NCBI GenBank assembly: GCA_910588625.1
Contig: CAJUQN010000002.1
Coordinates: 89,780-153,779, forward strand
From: an uncultured Oscillospiraceae bacterium
GTDB taxonomy: Bacteria > Bacillota > Clostridia > Oscillospirales > Oscillospiraceae
Direction: 5' to 3'
Length of the DNA: 64,000 nt
Made by a program: the position numbers and the translations under genes. Below, piece by piece: positions 42,211 through 51,241 of the stretch. The notes below the pieces were generated by a model that was given only the letters and a program-made list of their open reading frames with translations, did no database searches and was not told the DNA's origin. Positions within the stretch are counted from its first letter, which is position 1, and every line of letters starts with the position of its first letter.

Positions 42211-43334
42211 GGCCGGATGTCCTCCCCTCCCTCCAGCGCCGCCAGACCAAAGCGGGCGGCTAACAGGAGCTTGTCCTTTTCGTCCTCTCCGGCGGTGTCC
42301 AGGCGGGCGCGCATCTCCCGAAGGAACAGACCGGTGAGGGAGTCCTCCTCCGCCCTGGCCCACAGCTCGGTGGGTAAGGCGGTCCGGTCCTGGAGCTCCA
42401 CATGGAAAAAGCGGGGCGCGGCCTGGGCGGTGAGGGCGGACAGGTCTGGGGTGTGGAAGCTCTCGCCGGAGAGGAGGAGGCGGACCAGATCGGGACTCTC
42501 CTCCTGAGGCAGGGCGGCGGAAAATTCGCTGACGTCTACCGTCTCAATGCGGTATTGGCGCTGGCAGACGGGGACGAATTTGACCGCAACAGGCTGCGCG
42601 TCCAGGTCGGTAGGAGCCATTGGAGGACCGTCCGGGGAAGTGATAGCCAGTTGGGCGGGCTCCCCGAAGGAGACAATGAGGGCTCCTTTGGGACCAAGCT
42701 CGTCAAAGCCGCGGCCCTCTGGACAGCCGGGATAGGCCCAGAGTGTTTTGCCCGCTTTGCCGCTCCCGGCGGCATGGATGTGGCCCAGGGCGGCATATAT
42801 GACACCGCTGTTTTCCAAGGATTTGGGATCGATGGGGGCATAACTGCCCGTCAGGCCCACTTCGCCGTGGATACAGAGCAGGTGGATTTTGCCGTCGTCT
42901 GGGGCGGTGAAGCGGGAAAGGGGGTCGTCCTCCCGGTGAGGGGCAGTGAAAGCACAGCCGTGAATTACGCAGCTGAGGGCGGGGAGCGCCACTGACTCCA
43001 ACTCAGGGCTTGTAAAAATATGTACGTTTTCTGGCCAATCGGCGGCATAGGGAGATTTGTCATGGTAATAGTCGTGGTTGCCGGGGGCAATGAATACCGG
43101 GACTGCCATATCCTCAAGAGCTTGGGCCAGGGCACGGATGGTCTCGGGGTAGACCCGTACGCTGTCAAAGAGGTCGCCGGGGAGGAGGGCCAGGTCCACG
43201 GCTTCGCTTTTGGCCAGGGTGGCTAGGTGGGCAGGAATGCTGCGGAGTTCCCGGCGGCGGAGGGCGCTCTTTTCGGGGGACAGGCCGGACAAGGGGGAAT
43301 CGAGGTGCAAGTCGGAGGCGTGGAGCAATTTCAT
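42207..43334 (-). CDS. Metallophosphoesterase, SbcD/YhaO-like DNA nuclease
   Basis: The 375-aa protein has the calcineurin-like metal motifs HASDLHLDSPL, LLPGDLFDS, APGNHDYY, CIHGEVG and ALGHIHAAG. It pairs with the SbcC/YhaN-like ATPase directly downstream (4-base overlap), as in Mre11-Rad50 type complexes. Start ATG 43334 is preferred (GGAGAG upstream; homologues begin MKLLHASDLHLD); an ATG five codons earlier is possible. Confidence 0.92.
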   Translation of the reverse strand: MKLLHASDLHLDSPLSGLSPEKSALRRRELRSIPAHLATLAKSEAVDLALLPGDLFDSVRVYPETIRALAQALEDMAVPVFIAPGNHDYYHDKSPYAADWPENVHIFTSPELESVALPALSCVIHGCAFTAPHREDDPLSRFTAPDDGKIHLLCIHGEVGLTGSYAPIDPKSLENSGVIYAALGHIHAAGSGKAGKTLWAYPGCPEGRGFDELGPKGALIVSFGEPAQLAITSPDGPPMAPTDLDAQPVAVKFVPVCQRQYRIETVDVSEFSAALPQEESPDLVRLLLSGESFHTPDLSALTAQAAPRFFHVELQDRTALPTELWARAEEDSLTGLFLREMRARLDTAGEDEKDKLLLAARFGLAALEGGEDIRP

Positions 43335-43416
43335 ATCAGTTCTCTCCATCCTATTTCAAGTCAGAATTAGTTTTCGTCACCGTGTGGAAACGGTGCTCTA
43401 TTACCTACAGCGGGGG

Positions 43417-44193
43417 CTAGCTGATGTCGATGCGGTGGACGCCGGCGCAGTACTTGGTGGAGGTGTCGATGGCAAAGAGGACGGCGTTGAGCTTGCAGGG
43501 GCCGTCGGCGGGTTGAAAGCGGCGGGGCAAGCCGCCCATAAAACGGTTGATGGCCTGATCGGGCCTGATGCCGATGACCGACTGGCTGGGGCCGGTCATA
43601 CCCAGGTCGGTGACAAAACCAAGGCCCTTGGGCAGGATCTGGCCGTCAGCGGTGGGGACGTGGGTGTGGGTGCCCCAGAGGGCCTGCGCTCGACCGTCCA
43701 GGTGCCAGGCCATGGCCCCCTTCTCGCTGGTGGCTTCGGCGTGGAAATCCACAAGGGTCAGGTCGGCGGCGTCCAGCGTCAAAATCTCGTCGATTTTGGT
43801 GAAAGGATTGTCAAAGTTGGAGTCCATGGCCACCCGGCCGATGAGGTCCACCACTCGGATGCGCAGACCACGAGGGCCATCGAAAATGCCCCAGCCCCGG
43901 CCAGGGGCCCGGCGGGTGTAATTGGCAGGGCGTATGATATAGGGGTTTTCCTCCATGAATTTAACGATTTGTTGTTTATCCCAGGTGTGGTTGCCCATTG
44001 TTATCACATCTGCCCCGGCAGAGAAGATGCTCTCCGCCTGCTGAGGGAGCAGACCGTTGCAAGCGGCGTTCTCGCCACAGACCACGGTGAAGTGAACGTC
44101 GTGGAGCTTCCTCAAGGTAGGCAGGTGGCGGCAGAGAAAGTCCACTCCAGCGTCTCCTACCACGTCGCCCACGGCCAAAATATGAATGTTCAT
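43417..44193 (-). CDS. YmdB family metallophosphoesterase
   Basis: The 258-aa protein matches the YmdB/TIGR00282 family: AVGDVVGDAG, VVCGENAACNG, MGNHTWDKQ, DFHAEATSEK and WGTHTHVPTAD supply the di-metal site. Bacillus YmdB hydrolyses 2',3'-cyclic nucleotides and affects biofilm formation and motility; that role here is inference. GGAGG lies before the ATG. Confidence 0.94.
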   Translation of the reverse strand: MNIHILAVGDVVGDAGVDFLCRHLPTLRKLHDVHFTVVCGENAACNGLLPQQAESIFSAGADVITMGNHTWDKQQIVKFMEENPYIIRPANYTRRAPGRGWGIFDGPRGLRIRVVDLIGRVAMDSNFDNPFTKIDEILTLDAADLTLVDFHAEATSEKGAMAWHLDGRAQALWGTHTHVPTADGQILPKGLGFVTDLGMTGPSQSVIGIRPDQAINRFMGGLPRRFQPADGPCKLNAVLFAIDTSTKYCAGVHRIDIS

Positions 44194-44253
44194 CGCAGCG
44201 CCTCCATAAAATGATGAGAGGGAGAGGGCTTTGCCCGCTCCCTCATTGTTCGT

Positions 44254-45438
44254 TTATGCGTCCTGCTCCACCAGCATGAGGCAACCGTCCTTGTCGTACT
44301 TCAACAGATGGATGTCTGCCTTGGTGTTGCGGGCAATGTCCCGCATTTTCACCGCCTCCGTGACGGAGGCCATCAGCGTGTAGGACACGCCGTGCTTTTT
44401 TGCCCGGCCCGTGCGGCCGATGCGGTGGATGTAATACTCCTGCTCGTCGGGCACATCGTAGTTGAACACCGCGTCCACGTCGTCGATGTCCAGCCCGCGG
44501 GCAGCCACGTCGGTGGCGACCAGCACCCGGAGCTTGCCGTCTTTAAATTTTTGCAGAGTCCGCTCTCGCTCCCGCTGGGGGATGTCGCCGTGGATGGCCT
44601 CGCAGGAGATACCCCGCATTTTCAGCAGGCCTGCTAAGCGGTCCGTCATATTCTTGGTGTTGCAGAAAGCGATGGCCCGGTCATAGCCCCCGTTTTCCAC
44701 CAGGGCCACCATGGTGTCCAGCTTTTGTTCCCGGCCCATAAGCTCGATGGCGTACTGCTGGATATCCGGACGGTTCTCCTCCACCGGACGGACGGTGATC
44801 TCCGCCGGGTCACGCTGGTATACCCAGGAGATATCCATGACTTCCCGTGATATTGTGGCGGAAAATAACCCTAGGTTTCGTCTCTGGGGCATTTTGTCCA
44901 GGATACGGGTCACATCCTGGATGAAGCCCATGTCCAGCATCCGGTCCGCCTCGTCCAGCACCACCGTCTGCACCTTGTCCAGCTTGACGGTGCGGCGCTT
45001 CATGTGGTCCATCAGCCGCCCCGGCGTGGCTACCACGATCTGGGGTTTGGCCTTGAGCTGGGTGATCTGCTTCTCAATGGGCTGGCCCCCGTAAAGGCAT
45101 ACGATGCGCACACCCTCCCGGAAGGCGCACAGGTCCCGGAGCTCGTCCCGGATTTGGATGGCCAGCTCCCGGGTGGGGGCCAGAATCAGGGCCTGCACTG
45201 CGTCCGACTCGGGTTCGATGTGCTCCACCATGGGGATGCCGAAGGCAAAGGTCTTGCCGGTGCCGGTGGGGGCCTTGGCAACGACATCCTTCCAGTCCAT
45301 AAAGCAGGGAATGGCCCCGCCCTGGATGGGTGTGGCCTGGGTGAAGCCCTTCTTGTCCAGGGCCTTCATGGTGGCATCGGAAAGCCCCATATCCTTATAA
45401 TAATAAGTCTCTTGCACTTGTGAGCCGTTAATTTCCAT
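44254..45438 (-). CDS. DEAD-box RNA helicase
   Basis: The 394-aa protein consists of the two RecA cores: Q motif (GFTQATPIQ), APTGTGKT, PTRELAIQ, VVATPGRLMDH, DEADRMLD, SAT, VATDVAARGLDI and HRIGRTGRA. There is no C-terminal RNA-binding extension, so it is a minimal helicase. It likely acts in ribosome assembly or mRNA decay. A GAGGGAGC/GCTCCCTC-type hairpin follows near 44218-44244. Confidence 0.95.
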   Translation of the reverse strand: MEINGSQVQETYYYKDMGLSDATMKALDKKGFTQATPIQGGAIPCFMDWKDVVAKAPTGTGKTFAFGIPMVEHIEPESDAVQALILAPTRELAIQIRDELRDLCAFREGVRIVCLYGGQPIEKQITQLKAKPQIVVATPGRLMDHMKRRTVKLDKVQTVVLDEADRMLDMGFIQDVTRILDKMPQRRNLGLFSATISREVMDISWVYQRDPAEITVRPVEENRPDIQQYAIELMGREQKLDTMVALVENGGYDRAIAFCNTKNMTDRLAGLLKMRGISCEAIHGDIPQRERERTLQKFKDGKLRVLVATDVAARGLDIDDVDAVFNYDVPDEQEYYIHRIGRTGRAKKHGVSYTLMASVTEAVKMRDIARNTKADIHLLKYDKDGCLMLVEQDA

Positions 45439-45497
45439 ACAGCCGTTCCTCTCGCATATTGATATCGTGGCCGCCCCGGCCGGGACAGCGCAGCCCG

Positions 45498-45941
45498 TTA
45501 CGGGCAGGGAGACGGTTCGCCCTGACTCTGCCGTGCGTTCTGGCGCTCAACCAGGTCGGCTAGGGTGGTGCCGTCCACCACCGCGGACACCGCCTTGTGG
45601 ATGTCCTGCCACAGCTCCACCGTCACGCAGTCGCAGCTGTGCTCACAGTAGCCGTCGTCGGTGGCGCATTCTACAGGGGCCAGGTCGCCCTCCAGGGGAC
45701 GCAGGATGTCGCCGACAGAGTATTCCTCCGGCTTGCGGGTCAGCAGATAGCCGCCCCCCGCGCCCCGCACCGACCGCACCAGCCCCGCCCGGGCCAGAGG
45801 GGTGACGATCTGCTCCAGGTACTTGTCGCTGAGCTGCTGCCGCCGGGCGGCGTCCCGCAGAGACACCGGGCCGTCCTGGACGTGCTGGGCGATATCCACC
45901 ATCAATCGGAGAGCATAACGCCCCTTTGTGGAAATTTTCAT
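45498..45941 (-). CDS. Rrf2 family transcriptional regulator with Cys cluster (IscR-like)
   Basis: The 147-aa winged-helix regulator has an N-terminal MKISTKGRYALRLMVDIA, recognition helix SDKYLEQIVTPLARAGLV and wing GAGGGYLL. The C-terminal segment ECATDDGYCEHSCDC holds four cysteines that could bind a [2Fe-2S] cluster, as in IscR or NsrR. It is divergent from the rnf operon, which encodes an Fe-S-rich complex, so regulation of rnf is a reasonable guess. Start ATG 45941 with GGGGGGA upstream; ATG 45965 is an alternative. Confidence 0.92.
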   Translation of the reverse strand: MKISTKGRYALRLMVDIAQHVQDGPVSLRDAARRQQLSDKYLEQIVTPLARAGLVRSVRGAGGGYLLTRKPEEYSVGDILRPLEGDLAPVECATDDGYCEHSCDCVTVELWQDIHKAVSAVVDGTTLADLVERQNARQSQGEPSPCP

Positions 45942-46057
45942 AAAAAAGTCCCCCCATTCGTCCAAGTATAAAATACCACAAAATCAATAGGATTTCAAGG
46001 CCCAATGGGTTTGTTAAGATTTTGGCAATATTTGACGGGAATTCAATGGATTTTCCC

Positions 46058-46085
46058 TTGCGTTTGAGCTGAAACGTGATATAAT
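46058..46085 (+). promoter_or_regulatory. Promoter of the rnf operon
   Basis: -35 TTGCGT (46058-46063), 16-base spacer, -10 TATAAT (46080-46085). A GGGAA…TTCCC inverted repeat (46037-46056) abuts the -35 box. Confidence 0.7.
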
Positions 46086-46111
46086 AAACTCTACATGACC
46101 AGGCGACTCCT

Positions 46112-46170
46112 GCCCGTGGTTCCGGAAAGGGGGACGCCGTCTGTCCGTCTGGTCCCCCGGTTTGGCGGGC
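46112..46170 (+). promoter_or_regulatory. Structured leader of the rnf mRNA
   Basis: In the roughly 118-base leader, GGGGGAC (46129-46135) pairs with GTCCCCC (46152-46158), and outer GCCCG and CGGGC segments can enclose it. I recognise no known riboswitch. It may be a stability element. Confidence 0.4.
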
Positions 46171-46209
46171 CGAGACGGAAAGTAGAAACAAAAAAGAGGA
46201 GGAGACATT

Positions 46210-47553
46210 GTGAAATTGCATGGCATCCATGCGCCCCATCGCAAAAACACGGTGGACAGCGCGCCCACACGTCTTCCGGTGCCTCCGATGATCACGGTGC
46301 CCATGTCCATGAACATCGGCGCCCCGGCGAAGCCTGTTGTCAAGCCGGGGGACGAGGTGAAGGTGGGCCAGATGATCGCGGAGGCGGGCGGCTTCATGTC
46401 CGCGCCCATCTACTCCGGCGTGTCCGGCAAGGTGAAGCGGCTGGATGAGATCGTCAGCGCCAACGGCCGGTTCGACACCATCATCGTCATTGAGACCGAT
46501 GGTCAGCAGACCGTGTGGGAGGGCGTCAAGCCCCCCGAAGTCACCGACAAGGACAGCTTTGTGGAGGCGGTGCGCCAGTGCGGCTGCGTGGGCCTGGGCG
46601 GCGCCGGATTCCCCACGTCCGTCAAGCTCAACGTGGACCCGGACCGGGTGCACAACATCATCATCAACGGCGCGGAGTGCGAGCCCTACATCACCTCCGA
46701 CACCCGCACCATGATCGACAACGCCGAGGATGTGATCTACGGGGCCCAGCTGCTCCAGAAGTATTACACCGCCGACAAGATCGTCATCGGCATCGAGGAT
46801 AACAAGCCCCAGTGCGTGAAGATCATGCAGGACGCGGGCAAGGGTGTCCCCGGCTTCGAGGTGGCGGCGCTGCCCGCGCTGTACCCTCAGGGCGGTGAGA
46901 AGGTGCTCATCTACAACACCACCGGCGAGATCGTCCCCGAGGGCAAGCTGCCCATCGACGTGGGCGCCATCGTCATCAACTGCACCACCCTGGCCGTCAT
47001 CGCCAAGTACATTAAGACCGGTATGCCCCTGGTAGAAAAAGTGGTCACCGTGGACGGCTCTGCCGTGGCCAACCCCCAGAACGTCGTTGTCCCCGTGGGC
47101 ACACCCATCAAGAACGTGCTGGACTTCGTGGGCCTCAAGTGCGAGCCCAAGAAGGTGCTCTACGGCGGCCCCATGATGGGTACCTCTGTTCCCAGCTTGG
47201 AGAACCCCATCATGAAGAACACCAATGCAATCCTGGCCTTCGACGAGAAGGAGGCTGTGGACCCGGCGCCTTCCGCCTGCATCCGCTGCGGGCGCTGCGT
47301 GAACCACTGCCCCTTTAACCTGATGCCCGCCGAGATCGAGCGGGCCTACACCAACAACGAGCCGGAGACCCTCAAGTCGCTGAAGGTCAACCTGTGCATG
47401 GAGTGCGGCTGCTGCTCCTTCAGCTGCCCTGCCCGCCGGCCGCTGGTGCAGGTGAACAAGCTGGCCAAGGCCATGCTGAACAAGTACAACGCCGAGCAGA
47501 AGGCCGCTGCGGAAAAGAAAGCGGCTAAAGCCAAAGAAAAGGAGGCGGTCTAA
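46210..47553 (+). CDS. rnfC: Rnf complex subunit C
   Basis: The 447-aa NADH- and ferredoxin-side subunit has an N-terminal RnfC barrel-sandwich (VPMSMNIGAPAKPVVKPGDEV), an NADH/FMN-binding central part (GLGGAGFPTSVKLN, INGAECEPYIT), two 4Fe-4S motifs (CIRCGRCVNHCP and CMECGCCSFSCP) and a Lys/Ala tail. The start is GTG at 46210 with GAGGAGGAG upstream. It is the first gene of rnfCDGEAB, the clostridial gene order. Confidence 0.97.
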   Translation: MKLHGIHAPHRKNTVDSAPTRLPVPPMITVPMSMNIGAPAKPVVKPGDEVKVGQMIAEAGGFMSAPIYSGVSGKVKRLDEIVSANGRFDTIIVIETDGQQTVWEGVKPPEVTDKDSFVEAVRQCGCVGLGGAGFPTSVKLNVDPDRVHNIIINGAECEPYITSDTRTMIDNAEDVIYGAQLLQKYYTADKIVIGIEDNKPQCVKIMQDAGKGVPGFEVAALPALYPQGGEKVLIYNTTGEIVPEGKLPIDVGAIVINCTTLAVIAKYIKTGMPLVEKVVTVDGSAVANPQNVVVPVGTPIKNVLDFVGLKCEPKKVLYGGPMMGTSVPSLENPIMKNTNAILAFDEKEAVDPAPSACIRCGRCVNHCPFNLMPAEIERAYTNNEPETLKSLKVNLCMECGCCSFSCPARRPLVQVNKLAKAMLNKYNAEQKAAAEKKAAKAKEKEAV

Positions 47554-48477
47554 ATGAACAACATGGTCGTCTCTGTCAACCCCCACATTTACGCGAAGGA
47601 CACCACCCAGACCATCATGCGGGACGTGCTCATCGCCCTGCTGCCCGCTGTGCTGGCATCCATCATCTTCTTTGGCGTTCAGGCGCTGCTGGTGGAGGTC
47701 ATCTGCGTGGCCGTGGCTGTGATTTGTGAGTGGGCCTTTGAGAAGATCTGCAATAAGCCCATCACCATCACCGACTTCTCCGCCGCCGTCACCGGATTGC
47801 TGCTGGCGCTGAACCTGCCTGTGGATATCCCCATCTGGCAGGCCATGTTTGGCGCGTTTGTAGCCATCATTGTTGTGAAGCAGTTCTTCGGCGGCATCGG
47901 CCAGAACTTCGCCAACCCCGCCATCACCGCCCGCGTCATCATGCTGGTGGCCTTCTCCGGCGCCATGACCACCTGGGCCATCCCCGCCTTTACCGACGCC
48001 ACCTCCGCCGCAACTCCCTTGGCTGTCATCGGCGGCGCGGAGGGCGCCCTGCCCACCCTGGCGCAGATGTTTATCGGCGCCAGGGGCGGCTCCATGGGCG
48101 AGACCAGTTGTCTGGCCCTGCTCATCGGCGGCATCTACCTGATTGCCCGCAAGGTCATCTCCTGGCACACCCCCGTGGCCTTCATCGGCACGGTGCTGGT
48201 GCTCACCGCCTTGCTGGGCCGGCAGCCGCTTTACCAGGTCATGGCGGGTGGATTGTTCATCGGCGCATTCTTTATGGCCACCGACTACACCACCTCTCCC
48301 CCCACCCCTGCCGGCAAGCTGATCTTCGGCGTGGGCTGCGGCCTCATCACCGTGCTCATCCGCGTGTGGGGCAACTACCCGGAGGGCGTGTCCTTCTCCA
48401 TCCTGCTGATGAACATCCTCAACCCCTACATCTGTGACTGGACCAAGACCAAGCCGTTTGGAGGTGTGCAGGCATGA
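47554..48477 (+). CDS. rnfD: Rnf complex subunit D
   Basis: The 307-aa membrane subunit has about nine to ten helices and carries covalent FMN. The Thr-containing flavinylation region SAATPLA (about residue 150) is visible, and ATDYTTSPPTPAGK is a family signature. It helps couple electron transfer to ion pumping. It begins directly after the rnfC stop. Confidence 0.96.
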   Translation: MNNMVVSVNPHIYAKDTTQTIMRDVLIALLPAVLASIIFFGVQALLVEVICVAVAVICEWAFEKICNKPITITDFSAAVTGLLLALNLPVDIPIWQAMFGAFVAIIVVKQFFGGIGQNFANPAITARVIMLVAFSGAMTTWAIPAFTDATSAATPLAVIGGAEGALPTLAQMFIGARGGSMGETSCLALLIGGIYLIARKVISWHTPVAFIGTVLVLTALLGRQPLYQVMAGGLFIGAFFMATDYTTSPPTPAGKLIFGVGCGLITVLIRVWGNYPEGVSFSILLMNILNPYICDWTKTKPFGGVQA

Positions 48478-49034
48478 CGAAAGCAAAATCCAATGTGATG
48501 ACCGACTTCGGGGCCCCCATCATTGTACTGGTGCTGATCTGCGCCATTATGAGCGGCCTGCTGGCCCTGACCAACAAGGCTACCGCCCCCATCATTGCCG
48601 CCGCCGAGGCAAAGGCCAAGGAGGAGGCCCGGCTGGAGGTCCTGCCCGAGGCCGACAGCTTCCTCCAGGTGGAGATAGCCGGTCTGCCCGACGCGGTGCA
48701 GGAGGTCTATCAGGCCGAAAACGGCGCGGGCTACACCTTCTCCCTCAAGGCACAGGGCTACGGCGGCAAGGGCACGCTGAACCTGACCGTGGGCATCGAC
48801 ATGGACGGCAAGATCACCGGCACCAAGGTGCTCAGTCACAGCGAGACGGTGGGCTTGGGCTCCAAAATCACCACCGACGAGTTTAAAAACCAGTTCCCCG
48901 GCCAGGACGCCTCTTATGTGTCCGACATCAAGAACATCGACACCATCAGCGGCGCCACCCGTTCCTCCAACTTCTACCGCTTGGCTTTGACCTACGCTTT
49001 TGAAGCCTTCGATATGGTAAAGGAGGCTGCCTGA
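48474..49034 (+). CDS. rnfG: Rnf complex subunit G
   Basis: The 186-aa protein has one N-terminal helix (FGAPIIVLVLICAIMSGLLALT) and an extracytoplasmic FMN-binding domain with the flavinylation motif SGAT (DTISGATRSS), where FMN attaches to Thr. Attachment needs ApbE, which is not in this window. It overlaps rnfD by 4 bases. Confidence 0.96.
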   Translation: MTKAKSNVMTDFGAPIIVLVLICAIMSGLLALTNKATAPIIAAAEAKAKEEARLEVLPEADSFLQVEIAGLPDAVQEVYQAENGAGYTFSLKAQGYGGKGTLNLTVGIDMDGKITGTKVLSHSETVGLGSKITTDEFKNQFPGQDASYVSDIKNIDTISGATRSSNFYRLALTYAFEAFDMVKEAA

Positions 49035-49035
49035 T

Positions 49036-49728
49036 ATGAAAAACAACAAGCTGAAAATCCTGACCAACGGCATCATCAAGGAAAACCCCATTCTGGTGCT
49101 GATTTTGGGCACCTGCCCCTTCTTGGCGGTTACCACCCAGGCGTCCAACGCCATCGGCATGGGCGCGGCGGTCACCTTCGTGCTGCTGTGCTCCAACGTG
49201 ATGATCTCCCTGCTGCGCAAGGTCATCTCCGACAAGGTGCGCATCCCCTGCTATATCGTGGTCATCGCCTCCTTCGTGACGCTGGTGCAGATGATTGTCA
49301 AGGCCTACGCCCAGGAGCTGGATAAGGCCCTGGGCCTGTATCTGCCCCTGATCGTGGTCAACTGTATCATCCTGGGCCGGGCCGAGATGTTTGCCAACAA
49401 GAACGGCGTGCTCGACTCCGCCCTGGACGCCATCGGCATGGGCGTGGGCTACACCCTGGCTATGCTGGCCATGGCCTCCATCCGTGAGATCTTCGGTGCG
49501 GGCACCTGGTTCGGCATCACCATCCCGGTGCTCAGCGAGAACAACATCTCCATCATGACCATGGCCCCCGGCGGCTTCGCCATCTTTGGCATTCTCATCG
49601 CCATCATCAACAAGGCCAGCAACGGCAAGGCCATCAAGAAAAAGGACTTCAGCTGTGAGGGCTGCCCCAGCGCCGCGGCGTGCAACGGGCAGAACTGCGC
49701 TGAGAAGAGGGAGGCTGCCGCGAAATGA
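49036..49728 (+). CDS. rnfE: Rnf complex subunit E
   Basis: The 230-aa integral membrane protein has six helices and the family N-terminus NGIIKENPILVLILGTCPFLAVT. The C-tail carries a cysteine-rich extension (FSCEGCPSAAACNGQNCAEK) with four Cys, common in clostridial RnfE. It is paralogous to RnfA, and the two form the inverted pair that holds a membrane Fe-S centre. Confidence 0.96.
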   Translation: MKNNKLKILTNGIIKENPILVLILGTCPFLAVTTQASNAIGMGAAVTFVLLCSNVMISLLRKVISDKVRIPCYIVVIASFVTLVQMIVKAYAQELDKALGLYLPLIVVNCIILGRAEMFANKNGVLDSALDAIGMGVGYTLAMLAMASIREIFGAGTWFGITIPVLSENNISIMTMAPGGFAIFGILIAIINKASNGKAIKKKDFSCEGCPSAAACNGQNCAEKREAAAK

Positions 49729-50333
49729 AAGAACTGCTTGCCATCGTAATGGCCGCGATCCTGGTCAACAACTACGTGCTGAGCCAGTTTTTGGGCATCT
49801 GCCCCTTCCTGGGCGTGTCCAAGAAGCTGGACCAGGCCGCCGGCATGAGCGTGGCCGTTATCTTCGTCATGCTGCTGGCCACCGCCGTCACCTTCCCTAT
49901 TCAGTTCTTTGTGCTTGACCCCAACGGCCTGGGCTACTTGCAGACCATCGTGTTCATCCTGGTCATCGCCGCGTTGGTCCAGCTGGTTGAGATTATCCTG
50001 AAGAAGTACATCCCCGCCCTTCACGCCTCCCTGGGCGTGTACCTGCCCCTCATCACCACCAACTGCGCCGTGCTGGGCGTGTGCATCAGCAACATCGACA
50101 ACTACCTGGTCACCGATTTCGGTCCCGGTTTCGTCCAGGCCATGTTCAACTCCCTGGGCTCCGGCCTGGGCTTCCTGCTGGCCATGGTGCTGTTCTCCGG
50201 CGTGCGCAGCCGGGTGGACAAGTGCAAGTGCCCCGAGTGCTTCAAGGGGATGCCCATCACCCTGATCTCCGCGGCCATCGTGTCCGTGTCCTTCATGGGC
50301 TTCGCGGGCCTTGTGGAAAACCTGCTTGGTTAA
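49725..50333 (+). CDS. rnfA: Rnf complex subunit A
   Basis: The 202-aa, six-helix subunit has NNYVLSQFLGICPFLGVS at the start and ITTNCAVLGVC in the middle; the cysteines in these two helices are the membrane Fe-S ligands. It overlaps rnfE by 4 bases. Confidence 0.96.
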   Translation: MKELLAIVMAAILVNNYVLSQFLGICPFLGVSKKLDQAAGMSVAVIFVMLLATAVTFPIQFFVLDPNGLGYLQTIVFILVIAALVQLVEIILKKYIPALHASLGVYLPLITTNCAVLGVCISNIDNYLVTDFGPGFVQAMFNSLGSGLGFLLAMVLFSGVRSRVDKCKCPECFKGMPITLISAAIVSVSFMGFAGLVENLLG

Positions 50334-50346
50334 GGAGGGATAGCAT

Positions 50347-51168
50347 ATGGATCCAATCGTAATTGCTGTAATCGTGGTGGGGGTCATCGGCCTGCTGTGC
50401 GCCGTGATGCTGACCATCGCCTCCAAATTCATGGCCGTGGAGGTGGACGAGCGCATCCCCATGGTGCGCGAGTGCCTGCCCGGCGCCAACTGCGGCGCCT
50501 GCGGCTTCGCCGGGTGCGACGGCTATGCCGCCGCCTTGGTGGAGGACCCCGACCTGGCCGTCAACCTGTGCGTCCCCGGCGGCGCCACCGCCGCGGGCAA
50601 TATCGGCAAGGTGCTGGGCCGCGAGGCTGGCGACGTTGCCAAGCAGGTGGCTGAGGTGCGCTGCTCCGGTACCTGTGAGGCCACCTCTGTGAAGATGGAT
50701 TACATGGGCCTGGAGAGCTGCGCCGCCGCCAAGCTGCTGTTCGGCGGCACTGGTAAATGTGTCTACGGCTGCATCGGCCTGGGAGACTGCGCCCAGGTGT
50801 GTCCCGTGGGGGCCATCCATATCAACGGCGGTCTGGCCCGGGTGGACACCTCCGCGTGCATCGGCTGCGGGCTGTGCGCCAAGACCTGCCCCAACACCGT
50901 CATCGCCATCCGGCCCGCCGACGCCCACATGGTGGTGGACTGCAACAGCCGCCAGAAGGGCGCGGGTACGACGAAAAGCTGCACCGCGGGCTGCATCGGC
51001 TGCCGCCTGTGCGAGAAGAACTGCCACACCGGGGCGATCACCGTCACCGACAACCTGGCGAGCATCGATTACGCCAAGTGCGACGGCTGCGGCAAGTGCC
51101 TCGAGGTGTGTAAGCGCGGCTGCCTGTCGGCGCTGAACATCACCAAGGCGGAAGTCGTCAACGGCTGA
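50347..51168 (+). CDS. rnfB: Rnf complex subunit B
   Basis: The 273-aa ferredoxin-like subunit has an N-terminal helix, then the Fe-S domain (ECLPGANCGACGFAGCDGYA). Several CxxCxxC motifs follow (CVYGCIGLGDCAQVCP, CIGCGLCAKTCP, CTAGCIGCRLCEKNCH, CDGCGKCLEVCK), giving multiple [4Fe-4S] clusters that accept electrons from ferredoxin. GGAGGG lies before the ATG. It is the last rnf gene and is followed by a GC hairpin near 51191-51219. Confidence 0.97.
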   Translation: MDPIVIAVIVVGVIGLLCAVMLTIASKFMAVEVDERIPMVRECLPGANCGACGFAGCDGYAAALVEDPDLAVNLCVPGGATAAGNIGKVLGREAGDVAKQVAEVRCSGTCEATSVKMDYMGLESCAAAKLLFGGTGKCVYGCIGLGDCAQVCPVGAIHINGGLARVDTSACIGCGLCAKTCPNTVIAIRPADAHMVVDCNSRQKGAGTTKSCTAGCIGCRLCEKNCHTGAITVTDNLASIDYAKCDGCGKCLEVCKRGCLSALNITKAEVVNG

Positions 51169-51190
51169 CAAACGAGAACAAACGCCAACG

Positions 51191-51219
51191 AGGGAAGGCC
51201 GCTGCGCGGCCCTCCCTCT
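51191..51219 (+). terminator. Hairpin after rnfB
   Basis: GAGGGAAGGCCGC-TGC-GCGGCCCTCCCTC-like stem with one bulge and no strong T-run. It may give partial termination or protect the rnf mRNA 3' end. Confidence 0.55.
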
Positions 51220-51241
51220 GTTGCGGTTTTGGAGGAATTTT

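Noticed and set aside
45643..48486. 947-codon open frame on the minus strand opposite rnfC and rnfD
   Set aside because: It is antisense to genes with clear Fe-S and flavin motifs, its translation is His/Gly/Asp-rich without domains, and it arises from the GC-rich third codon positions of the true genes.
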